From Rhizobium leguminosarum bv. viciae USDA 2370 (GTDB lineage Bacteria; Pseudomonadota; Alphaproteobacteria; Rhizobiales; Rhizobiaceae), in NCBI RefSeq assembly GCF_002008365.1, contig NZ_MRDL01000054.1, positions 1 to 64,000 of the forward strand: a DNA stretch of 64,000 bases, written 5' to 3'. Numbering within the stretch: position 1 is the stretch's first letter; each line of letters starts with the position of its first letter. The notes below the pieces were generated by a model. The model saw nothing but the letters and a program-made list of their open reading frames with translations. It did no database searches and was not told where the DNA came from. Of this stretch, positions 16,495-25,282 are shown piece after piece. The translations under genes and the position numbers were made by a program.

Positions 16495-17478
16495 ATGCCC
16501 CGCTACATTCTCGTCACCGGCGGCGCCGGTTTCATAGGCAGTCATATCTGCAAAACGCTGTCGCGTGCCGGCATGATCCCTGTCACCTACGACAATCTCT
16601 CGACGGGACATGCCGACAGCGTCCGCTGGGGCCCGCTCATCCGGGCAGAGATTGCCGACGCCGCCGCGCTGCGCCGGACTCTTGCAGAGTTTTCGCCCGA
16701 TTGCGTCATCCATTGTGGTGCCAATGCCTATGTCGGCGAATCCGTCGACATGCCCAGGAAATATTACCGGAATAATGTCGTTGGCAGCCTGACCCTGCTC
16801 GAGGCCTGCCTCGATCAGGATATCGACCGGATCGTCTTTTCGAGCAGCTGCGCCATCTATGGCGTTCCCGCCTCGTTGCCGATACGGGAGGAAAGCCCGC
16901 AGCACCCGGTCAATCCCTATGGGCGTACCAAGCTGATCTTCGAGATGGCGCTCGAGGATTTTGCCGCTGCCTATGGCATCCGCTTTGCCGCACTGCGTTA
17001 TTTCAATGCCGCCGGCGCCGATCCTGATGGCGAGCTTGCCGAACGGCATCACCCCGAGACCCATCTCATCCCTCGGGCCCTTCTTGCCGCCGCCGGCAGG
17101 CTGGAGCGGCTCGATATCTTCGGCACCGATTATGCGACCGAGGATGGAACCTGTGTTCGCGATTATGTTCACGTCAGCGATCTGGCGCAGGCGCATCTCG
17201 CCGCCGTCAATCATCTGATGGCGGGCGGCGGCTCGCTCAGCGTCAATCTCGGCTCTGGCCGGGGCACCTCGGTGCGCGAGATTCTCGAGGCGATCTATCG
17301 CGCGAGCGGCCGTGAAGTCCCCGTGAATTATCGCGCTCGCCGCGCTGGCGATCCGCCGGTCCTCTTTGCCAACACCGCAAGGGCGAAGGCGGAGCTCGGT
17401 TTCTCGCCGGTTTTCTCGGATATCGATACGATCATCCGCACCGCCGGCCCCACCTTCGGACTGGAGCTGACGGCATGA
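16495..17478 (+). CDS. uxe: UDP-sugar 4-epimerase (GalE family; UDP-xylose/UDP-glucose)
   Basis: 327-aa GalE-family SDR: TGGAGFIG (8-15), FSSSCAIYG with the catalytic Ser/Thr region near 117, Tyr142/Lys146 in NPYGRTK, then LRYFNAAGADPDGELAE and GTCVRDYVHVSDLA. Members interconvert UDP-glucose/UDP-galactose or UDP-xylose/UDP-arabinose. Placement directly after the UDP-xylose synthase argues for UDP-arabinose supply. From memory, the S. meliloti equivalent was reported as bifunctional. The stop overlaps the glycosyltransferase start by 4 bases. Confidence 0.88.
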   Translation: MPRYILVTGGAGFIGSHICKTLSRAGMIPVTYDNLSTGHADSVRWGPLIRAEIADAAALRRTLAEFSPDCVIHCGANAYVGESVDMPRKYYRNNVVGSLTLLEACLDQDIDRIVFSSSCAIYGVPASLPIREESPQHPVNPYGRTKLIFEMALEDFAAAYGIRFAALRYFNAAGADPDGELAERHHPETHLIPRALLAAAGRLERLDIFGTDYATEDGTCVRDYVHVSDLAQAHLAAVNHLMAGGGSLSVNLGSGRGTSVREILEAIYRASGREVPVNYRARRAGDPPVLFANTARAKAELGFSPVFSDIDTIIRTAGPTFGLELTA

Positions 17479-19343
17479 GCGACGCACTGCAAGTCGGTCA
17501 CAGCGCCAGGACGGCGAAGGCCGCCGCAGCTGAGGCATTCGATCCTGTTTTCGCTGGCTGGAACCGCGTCGCCTATGGCTTCGGCATCCTCTGCTGGCTG
17601 ACAGCACTCGGTTATTTCTGGATCTGGTGGTGCCAGTCCGCCCATATCATTTCCTGGGCCGCCTTCGTGCTTATCACCCTCGTGCTTGCCTGGATCACGC
17701 TCGTGCCGGCCTATTTCATCCTGATCTTCCTCGATGCGAGGACGGTCAATCCTGCGGCACGGCTGCCGGAAGGGCGGGTGGCAATGGTCGTCACCAAGGC
17801 GCCGTCCGAGCCCTTTGCCGTCGTCCGCGCCACGCTGCAGGCGATGCTTGACCAGATCGGCGTCGATTTCGATGTCTGGCTGGCCGACGAGGACCCTTCG
17901 GAGGAAACCAGGCGCTGGTGTGCGGCGCACGGCGTGCTGATCTCCACCCGAAAGGGCGTGGCGGAGTATCATCGCACCACCTGGCCGCGCCGGACGCGTT
18001 GCAAGGAAGGCAACCTCGCCTATTTCTACGACCATTCCGGCTATGCGCGCTACGATTTCGTCGCCCAGTTCGATGCCGACCATGTGCCGACGCCGACCTA
18101 CCTCCGTGAAATCCTGCGCCCCTTCGCCGACCCTAAGATCGGCTATGTCTCCGCTCCCAGCATCTGCGATGCCAATGCCGGCGAAAGCTGGGCGGCGCGT
18201 GGCAGGCTCTATGCCGAGGCAAGCCTGCACGGTTCGCTGCAGACGGGTTACAATAGTGGCTGGGCGCCTCTTTGCATCGGTTCTCATTATGCGGTTCGCA
18301 CGGCGGCCCTTCGTCAGATCGGCGGCCTCGGCCCGGAACTTGCGGAAGACCATTCGACAACGCTGATGATGAATGCCGGCGGCTGGCGTGGCGTGCATGC
18401 CGTCGATGCGATCGCTCATGGCGACGGACCGGCAAACTTCACCGATCTCGTCGTCCAGGAATTCCAGTGGTCGCGCAGCCTCGTCACGATCCTGCTGCAA
18501 CATTCTCGCCGTCACATCATGCACCTGCCTTGGCGACTGAGATTTCAGTTCGTGTTCTCGCAGCTGTGGTATCCGCTCTTCTCCGCCTTCATGGCCGTGA
18601 TGTTCCTGCTGCCGGTTGCCGCCTTGATGACGGGCCAAGTCTTCGTCAATGTGACCTATCCGGATTTCCTGCTGCATTTTACGCCGATATCGGTCGTGCT
18701 GACGCTGTTTGCCTTCTTCTGGCGGGCCACGGGAACCTTCAGGCCGCACGATGCGAAACTGTTCGGCTGGGAAGGGCTTGCTTTTATCTTCCTGCGCTGG
18801 CCGTGGTCGCTTGCCGGCAGCCTCGCTGCGCTTCGCGACTATATCAGTGGCTCCTTCGTCGATTTCCGCATCACGCCGAAGGGAAGGCAGCAGCAGCGGT
18901 CTTTGCCGTTGCGCGTCATCGCGCCCTATATCGCGCTCGCCGGACTGTGCGCAGCCGCCATGGCACTGGCCAGTGAGGCCGCTGCCGCCCAAGGCTTTTA
19001 TATTTTCGCGGCGATGAATCTCTCGATCTATCTGTCGCTGACGGTGCTGATCGTCATTCGCCATGCGATCGAGAACGATCTGCCGCGGCTGCCGCAATCA
19101 CGCGGGCTGTGGCTTGCGACGGCCACGGGGCTTGCGATCTGCATCACCGGCGGCATGCAGGCGGGCAGCCATGGTCTGCATAGCCTCGAGGCCCTTTCCC
19201 ACGGCCAGACGTTCATCAGTTTCAGCCAATCACAGTTTGCCGTAGCCGGTGCCGGTGTCGGCGGCGGCAAGACCAGGATCGTGAAGTTCCGCCTCAGATG
19301 GAATGGGTTCGGAAGCACGGGGCGGGACGAACAAGGTGTCTGA
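17475..19343 (+). CDS. membrane glycosyltransferase (GT2, cellulose-synthase-like)
   Basis: 622 aa. Two helices near 33-52 and 58-86 precede a GT-A domain with DED (138-140), DAD (200-202), ED (291-292) and a variant QxxQW motif (QEFQW, 328-332) in place of QxxRW. C-terminal helices follow (about 350-380, 395-415, 480-530, 540-560). It is the probable polymerase of the operon and corresponds by position to the synthase of the S. meliloti arabinose-containing polysaccharide locus. The donor specificity is inferred only from the neighbouring nucleotide-sugar enzymes. No PilZ motif is visible. Confidence 0.85.
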   Translation: MSDALQVGHSARTAKAAAAEAFDPVFAGWNRVAYGFGILCWLTALGYFWIWWCQSAHIISWAAFVLITLVLAWITLVPAYFILIFLDARTVNPAARLPEGRVAMVVTKAPSEPFAVVRATLQAMLDQIGVDFDVWLADEDPSEETRRWCAAHGVLISTRKGVAEYHRTTWPRRTRCKEGNLAYFYDHSGYARYDFVAQFDADHVPTPTYLREILRPFADPKIGYVSAPSICDANAGESWAARGRLYAEASLHGSLQTGYNSGWAPLCIGSHYAVRTAALRQIGGLGPELAEDHSTTLMMNAGGWRGVHAVDAIAHGDGPANFTDLVVQEFQWSRSLVTILLQHSRRHIMHLPWRLRFQFVFSQLWYPLFSAFMAVMFLLPVAALMTGQVFVNVTYPDFLLHFTPISVVLTLFAFFWRATGTFRPHDAKLFGWEGLAFIFLRWPWSLAGSLAALRDYISGSFVDFRITPKGRQQQRSLPLRVIAPYIALAGLCAAAMALASEAAAAQGFYIFAAMNLSIYLSLTVLIVIRHAIENDLPRLPQSRGLWLATATGLAICITGGMQAGSHGLHSLEALSHGQTFISFSQSQFAVAGAGVGGGKTRIVKFRLRWNGFGSTGRDEQGV

Positions 19344-19380
19344 GCCGGCGGAACCGGCAAGTGTCGAGTAGGAGGATGTA

Positions 19381-19902
19381 ATGAGTATCGGATCGAGACT
19401 ATACGGAGCGGCCCTCGCTCTCAGCCTGTGTCTGCCCATGGCGGCACACGGCGCCGAGGTCGCCAAACAGAAAGCGCCGACGCCGGTCAGCGCCTATGAG
19501 CTCTATCGTATCTATGGCGACAAGACCTGGACCTGGAACACCGGCGGCGGCCGTTTTTTCGATGACGGCCGGCGATTTATCGCCTGGAGCAATGACAAGG
19601 GGAAGCCGTCCTTCGCCGAAGGCAGATGGGTGGTCGACGATCTCGGCCAGCTCTGCATGCGTGCCACCTGGACGAATGCCGAGGGTGCGGCCCGCGCCAG
19701 CACCTGTTTCGGTCACCGCAAGATCGGCAACACGATCTATCAGCGGCGCCAGCCGGACGGCAAGTGGTACGTCTTCCGTCATGCATCGGTGCTCCCGGAT
19801 GACGAGTTCCGCAAGCTCGTTCCCGTCGATACGGTCAGCGCGAAGGCGCGCGAACTGAAGCAGGTCCTGCTGAGCCAGGAAATAGCCCGAAAAGGAGGGT
19901 GA
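19381..19902 (+). CDS. DUF995 exported protein
   Basis: 173 aa with a signal peptide (LYGAALALSLCLPMAAHGAE, cleavage near Ala24/25). The mature part has the DUF995 pattern: LYGDKTW-like (YRIYGDKTWTWNTGGGRFF), EGRWVVDDLGQLCMRATW with one Cys, and CFGHRKIGNTIYQRR with a second, probably forming a disulfide. AGTAGGAGG precedes the ATG. It sits between the synthase and the hydrolase genes, so a periplasmic role in polysaccharide export or modification is likely; the biochemical role is unknown. Confidence 0.82.
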   Translation: MSIGSRLYGAALALSLCLPMAAHGAEVAKQKAPTPVSAYELYRIYGDKTWTWNTGGGRFFDDGRRFIAWSNDKGKPSFAEGRWVVDDLGQLCMRATWTNAEGAARASTCFGHRKIGNTIYQRRQPDGKWYVFRHASVLPDDEFRKLVPVDTVSAKARELKQVLLSQEIARKGG

Positions 19903-19906
19903 AGCC

Positions 19907-20878
19907 ATGAAGAAGCTAATGAAAAACAACCTCTCGACCACCGCGATTGCGCTGCTGTTGTTGTGTCTCGCGGATCTTCCGGGCCGAAGCGAAGTGCAAT
20001 ATGCGGGCATTGCGCCAAACCCGGCGGCGGCCGTGCAGACGATTATCGACAAGCGCCCCGTCCTTCATGCCGACGGAATCAAGTTCGGGGCCTACGATCC
20101 GCACGGCGATTTCGGCGCGCAGGCGAATGTCGCGACCGAAGCCCTGTTCCTGCCGTGGGAGGACGTCGACCTCGAAACGTTGCGCGTCGCCGATGCCTAT
20201 GCGCTGGCTAGAGGCCGCAACCTGCTGATCACTGTGGAGCCATGGTCCTGGGACGTCGATTGGCGGCTCACCTCGGCACAGCTTCGCGCCAAGGTTTTGC
20301 GCGGTGACTACGATGTCAACATGCGTTCGATCGCGCATATGATATCCGAGCTGAAAAGCCCGGTGATCGTCCGCTGGGGACAGGAGATGGAGGACAAGTC
20401 AGGGCGGTTCTCATGGTCCGGCTGGAGCCCGCAGGACTATATCACGGCCTACAAGCGGATGATGGACATTGTCCGCCAGGAGGCGCCCGGCACAGAGCTC
20501 ATGTGGTCGCCGAAGGGAGAGCCTGGTCTCCAGGCCTATTATCCCGGCGACGATTATGTCGATCTCATCGGGCTCTCGGTCTTCGGTCTGCAGCGCTACG
20601 ACGAGCTTGCCTACAATGAGCACCGGACGTTCTCGGAAGCATTGAAGCAGGGGTATGATCTCGTCGCCGGTTACGGAAAGCCCATCTGGGTGGCGGAGCT
20701 CGGCTATGAAGGCGGCGACGCCTATATCAGGCCGTGGATCGAAACTGCCACGTTGAAGCAGAGCGCCTTCCCGAATCTGCAGGAAGTCGTCTATTTCAAC
20801 GACCGGGATGTGCACGCATGGCCGTTCGATCTCGGCCGGCCGGACTGGCGCGTGGTCGAAAACCTGGACAGCAACTGA
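19907..20878 (+). CDS. GH26-like glycoside hydrolase, exported
   Basis: 323 aa with a short signal peptide (about 1-28). The TIM-barrel glycosidase layout is visible. The candidate general acid is Glu160 in VRWGQEME and the candidate nucleophile Glu264 in WVAELGYEGG. Aromatic subsites include EPWSWDVDW. Spacing and motifs fit GH26 (mannanases, xylanases) and related endo-hydrolases. Polysaccharide operons often carry such an enzyme to trim or release chains. It follows the DUF995 gene by 4 bases and ends the operon before the hairpin at 20907. The true substrate is unknown. Confidence 0.82.
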   Translation: MKKLMKNNLSTTAIALLLLCLADLPGRSEVQYAGIAPNPAAAVQTIIDKRPVLHADGIKFGAYDPHGDFGAQANVATEALFLPWEDVDLETLRVADAYALARGRNLLITVEPWSWDVDWRLTSAQLRAKVLRGDYDVNMRSIAHMISELKSPVIVRWGQEMEDKSGRFSWSGWSPQDYITAYKRMMDIVRQEAPGTELMWSPKGEPGLQAYYPGDDYVDLIGLSVFGLQRYDELAYNEHRTFSEALKQGYDLVAGYGKPIWVAELGYEGGDAYIRPWIETATLKQSAFPNLQEVVYFNDRDVHAWPFDLGRPDWRVVENLDSN

Positions 20879-20906
20879 TAGTCCGGAAAACAGAGGCCTG
20901 AAAAAC

Positions 20907-20939
20907 GGAGAGGCCCGCCGGGGTGTTGCGGGCCTCTCC
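20907..20939. terminator. bidirectional terminator hairpin
   Basis: Perfect 12-bp stem (20907-20918 with 20928-20939) and 9-nt loop between convergent genes. On the minus strand the stem is followed within 2 bases by TTTTT, so it is intrinsic for the solute-binding-protein gene. Confidence 0.85.
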
Positions 20940-20956
20940 TCATGTCGGGCGACCGA

Positions 20957-22243
20957 TCATCCCTTGATCGTTGCCTTACCCTCTTCGATGAGCCGGGTCG
21001 CCGCATCGGCGGGCGATATCCGTTCGAAGGCGAGTTCGTCACAAATCGGGCGCAGCACGCGCTGGTCGAATTGGGTTGCGCCCATCGGCACCGGCGGCGG
21101 ATACTCGCCGACCTGATCCTTGAGCAGGTTCACGTATTTGACCGTTTCCTGCTCCGTCGGGTTGAGTTGCGGCAGGATGGCTTCACGGACGGTAGGCGAC
21201 ATTGGCACGCCGCGTTCCACACCGAGAATCTTGCCGGCTTCGGGATCATTGACAAAGAAGCTGATGAACTTCGCGGCAGCTTCGCCCTGCTTGGTCGTAG
21301 CGCCCACACTCCAGATCAGTGCCGGACGGTAATAATGGCCGGATGGTCCGCCCTTCTTTTCACGCGGCAGCATGGTGATGCCAAGCTTGTTCTTGATGAT
21401 CAGCTGATAGCCGACCATCTGGTTTGAATAGGCCATGCCGATCACCGATTTGCCGAGACCAAGGCAATTGGTGTCGATGGTGTTTTGATCGAGGGTCTGC
21501 ACGTCGGCAGCAACGGTGCCGCCCGCCTTACGCAGTTTCTCCCAGTAGTCGAACCATTCCCTGGCATCGTCGGCCGTGAAGCCGAGCCCCACGCTTTCCC
21601 TCGCAAAGAGGCTCTTGCCGCGCTGGCGCAGCCAGGCATCGAACACATAGTTGTAGCGCGCCGCATAGGGGCCGCCGCCCTTGCCGGAAGACTTGGCGAG
21701 TTCTACGGCGAGCTTGGCGTACTCATCCCAGGTGAGGTCGGGCGTCGGCAACGGGATGCCTGCCTTTTCGAATTCGACTGTGTCGAAGAACATCGAGAAG
21801 GAGTTGAGGCCGAGGCCAACACCATAGAGCTTGCCGTCAATGGTGGTCAGTTTCAGCATGTCGGCGCCAAAGGACTGAACGTTCAGCGTCGAGGGGACGA
21901 ATTCATCGAGCGGCAGGCAGGCGCCGCGCTTCGAATAGTCTGAGATTGTTCCTGGCTCGAGTTGGAAGATGTCGGCGATCGAGCGGCCGGCCATCTGCGT
22001 TGCGAGTTTCGTCCAGTAGCCGTCGCCCGACAGCGATTCGCCGACCAGAGTGACGCCAGGCGTCTTCGACTGATAAAGCTTGGCAACATCGAGCGTACGC
22101 TTGGCGCGGTCGTTGGACCCCCACCACATGGCACGCAGCTGTGCGTCTTCGGCAAAGGCCGGAATGGCGCTTCCGGCACCGAGGGCGAGACCGGCGGCCG
22201 CACCGGCTGAACCCATCAGAAATGAACGGCGATTGACCTGCAT
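20957..22243 (-). CDS. ABC sugar-binding protein (family 1), Tat signal, orphan
   Basis: 428 aa periplasmic solute-binding protein. The N-terminus has a twin-Arg signal (NRRSFLMGSAGAA). The mature protein has the MalE-like fold with segments shared with the second binding protein at 31937 (WWGSNDRAKRT versus WWGSQPRADRT; later ATQMAGRS versus ATQVAGRN). GGAGGAATATC fixes the start at 22243. No permease or ATPase gene is adjacent, so it may use the importer at 33.2-37.3 kb. It diverges from the LacI-type regulator, whose probable operator lies in between. Confidence 0.88.
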   Translation of the reverse strand: MQVNRRSFLMGSAGAAAGLALGAGSAIPAFAEDAQLRAMWWGSNDRAKRTLDVAKLYQSKTPGVTLVGESLSGDGYWTKLATQMAGRSIADIFQLEPGTISDYSKRGACLPLDEFVPSTLNVQSFGADMLKLTTIDGKLYGVGLGLNSFSMFFDTVEFEKAGIPLPTPDLTWDEYAKLAVELAKSSGKGGGPYAARYNYVFDAWLRQRGKSLFARESVGLGFTADDAREWFDYWEKLRKAGGTVAADVQTLDQNTIDTNCLGLGKSVIGMAYSNQMVGYQLIIKNKLGITMLPREKKGGPSGHYYRPALIWSVGATTKQGEAAAKFISFFVNDPEAGKILGVERGVPMSPTVREAILPQLNPTEQETVKYVNLLKDQVGEYPPPVPMGATQFDQRVLRPICDELAFERISPADAATRLIEEGKATIKG

Positions 22244-22332
22244 GATATTCCTCCTTGTCCCAACTGCCCGCTGCCATCCTCCAACGGCATTATCGAGCAC
22301 TTCGGCAAACAGATTACGCAAAAAAAATTTTA

Positions 22333-22359
22333 TTGCAAGAAGCAACCATTTTCTTGCAA
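22333..22359. promoter_or_regulatory. candidate LacI-type operator in divergent promoter region
   Basis: Perfect 9-bp inverted repeat TTGCAAGAA / TTCTTGCAA with a 9-base spacer, followed by the direct repeat TTTGCATTATTTGCAT (22360-22375). It lies between the divergent binding-protein and LacI-family genes, about 90 and 29 bases from their starts. Confidence 0.55.
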
Positions 22360-22387
22360 ATTTGCATTATTTGCATAATGTTTGCCT

Positions 22388-23416
22388 ATGAACGACCAAA
22401 AGATCAGACGGCCGCGTCAGGCCGATATAGCCACATTGGCCGGCGTTTCCGTTTCCACGGTGTCGCGCGTGCTCGCCAACGAACCTGGTATCAGCGATAC
22501 CGTCCGGCGCCAGATATTGAAGGTGGCAGCCGAGAACGGCTATCCCGTCAAACCGGCTTCCGAAGCCGTTGCCGGCGGGCTGGCGTTGATTGCCAGCGAC
22601 GGCGTCACCGGCACTCTCAGCGTCTTCTATGAAGCGATCGTCGACGGCCTGCGCGCCGGCGCTGCGGAAGCGGGCATGCCCTTCGACGTCCGGCTGGTCC
22701 GCGAAGATCGTATCACGCCGGATGCCGTGCGCGACTATATGCAGACCGCGGGAGCTGAAGGTCTCTTTCTCGTCGGTATCGATCCGAACGAGACGTTGCG
22801 TGGCTGGCTGCAAGCCAGCATGACACCGACCGTTCTTGTCAACGGCACCGATCCAAGGATGCAGTTTGACGGCGTTTCGCCGGCTAATTTCTTTGGCGCC
22901 TACGAGGCCACCCGCCGGCTGACCGAGGCCGGCCATCGTCGGATCCTGCATCTGAGTGGCTCCCACCGCCACACGATCCGGGAGCGCGTGCGCGGCTTCG
23001 AGGCGGCGATCGCCGCCGTCCCCGGCGCAGAGGGCCGTCTCGTGTCCCTGACCCTTGACGGCAGCGCCAGCCGGGAGGCGCATGAACGCACCGCCGCCGC
23101 ACTTGCCGAGGATGCCGGTTTTACCGCCGCTTTCTGTATGAATGATTTTATCGCCGTCGGCGTGCTCGAAGCCGTCACCGAGGCCGGGCTGCGTGTGCCG
23201 GAGGATTTCGCGATTGTCGGTTTCGACGATCTGCCCTGCGCGCTGATGACAAGTCCGCAGCTTTCCACCATGCGCGTCGACCGCGCTGCCCTCGGGCGCG
23301 AAGCCGTTTCGCTGATGCTGTCCCGCTTCCGCAACAGGACGGCCGCTGCGCGCCATATCTGCCAGGCGGTCATTCCCATTCCGGGAGGAACCGTTCCGAA
23401 CATCGAAAACCCGTGA
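22388..23416 (+). CDS. LacI/GalR-family transcriptional regulator
   Basis: 342 aa from the ATG at 22388; an in-frame TTG at 22382 is the alternative. The N-terminal HTH is typical (ADIATLAGVSVSTVSRVLAN), with hinge and periplasmic-binding-like effector domain (GVTGTLSVFYEAIVDGLRAG, AFCMNDFIAVGVLEA, IVGFDDLPCA). It is adjacent (0-base gap) to the DUF2264 gene and divergent from the binding-protein gene, so it most likely represses both in response to a sugar. The ligand cannot be assigned from sequence. Confidence 0.9.
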   Translation: MNDQKIRRPRQADIATLAGVSVSTVSRVLANEPGISDTVRRQILKVAAENGYPVKPASEAVAGGLALIASDGVTGTLSVFYEAIVDGLRAGAAEAGMPFDVRLVREDRITPDAVRDYMQTAGAEGLFLVGIDPNETLRGWLQASMTPTVLVNGTDPRMQFDGVSPANFFGAYEATRRLTEAGHRRILHLSGSHRHTIRERVRGFEAAIAAVPGAEGRLVSLTLDGSASREAHERTAAALAEDAGFTAAFCMNDFIAVGVLEAVTEAGLRVPEDFAIVGFDDLPCALMTSPQLSTMRVDRAALGREAVSLMLSRFRNRTAAARHICQAVIPIPGGTVPNIENP

Positions 23417-25282
23417 GTGATGCCGATGACCTATGATCCCGCCAGCGCCAACCCGCTCGCAGGCAATCCGCTGGAAACCCGCGCCGATATGAGCCGTGCG
23501 CTGCTTGCGCTCTTTGATCCGCTGCTTGCCTGTTTCTCGAACGGCAATGCCCGCGTCACCCTCAATGGCGGCGGCGCCCATTTCGACCGGGCAGCGGCCG
23601 ATCTCGAAGGGTTCGCCCGCCCGCTCTGGGGATTAGCGCCGCTTGGCGCAGGCAAGGGCGACTTCGCCCATTGGCATCGTTTCGCCGAGGGTCTCGCAAA
23701 TGGCACCGATCCCGCCCATCCGGAATATTGGGGAACGGTCAATGGCCGCGATCAGCGGATGGTTGAGCTTGCCGCTCTCGGTTTTGCCCTGGCGCTGGTG
23801 CCCGAAAAAATCTGGGAACCGCTCGATGCGCGCGCCCGCAGCAATGTCGTCGCCTATCTCAAGCATGTCAGGCAGTTCGATTATGCTGACAACAACTGGA
23901 AATTCTTCCGGATCTTCGTCGATATCGCGCTCGATCGTCTCGGCGCCGATTTCGACCGCAGCCTGACGCGGCAATATCTTGAGGAGCTCGAAGGCTTTTA
24001 TATCGGCGACGGCTGGTATCGCGACGGAAACGTGCGCCGTATCGACCACTACATTCCCTTCGCCATGCATTTCTATGGCCTGATCTATTCGAAGCTCGTC
24101 GATGACGATTATGCAAAGCGCTACCGCGAGCGCGCGGTCCTCTTCGCCCGGGATTTCCGGCACTGGTTTGCCGCTGACGGGGCGACGATCCCCTTCGGCC
24201 GCAGCCTGACCTATCGTTTTGCCTGCGCCGGCTTCTGGTCCGCGCTCGCCTTTGCCGATGTCGAGGCTCTGCCCTGGGGCGAGGTCAAGCATCTCTGCCT
24301 GCAGCATCTGCGCTGGTGGAAGGACAAGCCGATTGCCGATCGCGACGGCGTGCTGTCGATCGGCTTCGGCTATCCGAACCTGCTGATGTCGGAGAGTTAC
24401 AATTCCGCCGGCTCGCCCTACTGGGCCTTCAAGGCCTTCCTGCCGCTGGCGATCGCTGAGGATCACCCATTCTGGACGGCGAAGGAAAAAGTGCCGGAGC
24501 AGGCGCCTGACATCGTTCCCCAGCGTCATCCCGGCATGGTGATCATGCGGGCGGGCGGCGATGTCGTGGCGCTGTCTTCCGGCCAGGAAAACCTGCAGAT
24601 GCGGTGCGGCACGGAAAAATATGCGAAGTTTGCTTATTCCGCTCGATACGGCTTCAGTGTCGAGGCCGATGAGCGTGCCTTTGCGCTTGCCGCCTTCGAT
24701 TCAGCGCTTGCCTTCAGCGATGACGGCCTTCACTACCGCGTGCGCGAAACGAACGAGGAAGCCAGGCTCGCAGGTGACGTGCTCTATGCGAAGTGGTCGC
24801 CTTTCCCAGATGTCGACGTCGAAACCTGGCTCGTGCCGGTCGCACCCTGGCACATCCGCTTCCACCGGATCAGGACAAGCCGGCCGTTGCGGATTGCCGA
24901 AGGCGGATTTGCCATCGGCCGCCGGGATTTCGAGCTGGATACGCTATCCGCGTCGAATGGGGTTGCCTATGCGATCGGCGAAGCCGATTTCACCGGCATT
25001 CTCGATCTCGGCTCTTCGGTCAAACGTTCGGGGCTTGTCCAGAAGGCAATGCCCAACACCAATGTGATCGTCGCGAAAACCCTCGTGCCGCAGCTGCGCG
25101 GGCAGATTTCGGCCGGTGAAACCATCCTGGTGACGGCAGTGCTGGCACTTGACGATCCCGCTGCTGTCTCGTCTGTCTGGACGAACCCGCCGAAAGCGCC
25201 TGACATTGCAGCGCTGGAGGCCCTAGTGAAGGAAAAGGGCGTGACAGTCAGCGCCATCGAAGCGCCGGGACAGATGCCATGA
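23417..25282 (+). CDS. DUF2264 family protein (putative glycan-processing)
   Basis: 621 aa, no signal peptide, so cytosolic. The DUF2264 pattern is clear: NPLETRADMSRALLALFDPL, HWHRFAEGLANGTDPAHPEY, NNWKFFRIFVDIALDRLGA and DGWYRDGNVRRIDHYIPFA. These fit an (alpha/alpha)6-barrel N-terminal half followed by a beta-rich half. Such genes are commonly found near pectin or uronate utilisation genes, but the activity is not established to my knowledge. The start may be GTG 23417 or ATG 23420 or 23426. The stop overlaps the next gene by 4 bases. Confidence 0.85.
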   Translation: MMPMTYDPASANPLAGNPLETRADMSRALLALFDPLLACFSNGNARVTLNGGGAHFDRAAADLEGFARPLWGLAPLGAGKGDFAHWHRFAEGLANGTDPAHPEYWGTVNGRDQRMVELAALGFALALVPEKIWEPLDARARSNVVAYLKHVRQFDYADNNWKFFRIFVDIALDRLGADFDRSLTRQYLEELEGFYIGDGWYRDGNVRRIDHYIPFAMHFYGLIYSKLVDDDYAKRYRERAVLFARDFRHWFAADGATIPFGRSLTYRFACAGFWSALAFADVEALPWGEVKHLCLQHLRWWKDKPIADRDGVLSIGFGYPNLLMSESYNSAGSPYWAFKAFLPLAIAEDHPFWTAKEKVPEQAPDIVPQRHPGMVIMRAGGDVVALSSGQENLQMRCGTEKYAKFAYSARYGFSVEADERAFALAAFDSALAFSDDGLHYRVRETNEEARLAGDVLYAKWSPFPDVDVETWLVPVAPWHIRFHRIRTSRPLRIAEGGFAIGRRDFELDTLSASNGVAYAIGEADFTGILDLGSSVKRSGLVQKAMPNTNVIVAKTLVPQLRGQISAGETILVTAVLALDDPAAVSSVWTNPPKAPDIAALEALVKEKGVTVSAIEAPGQMP

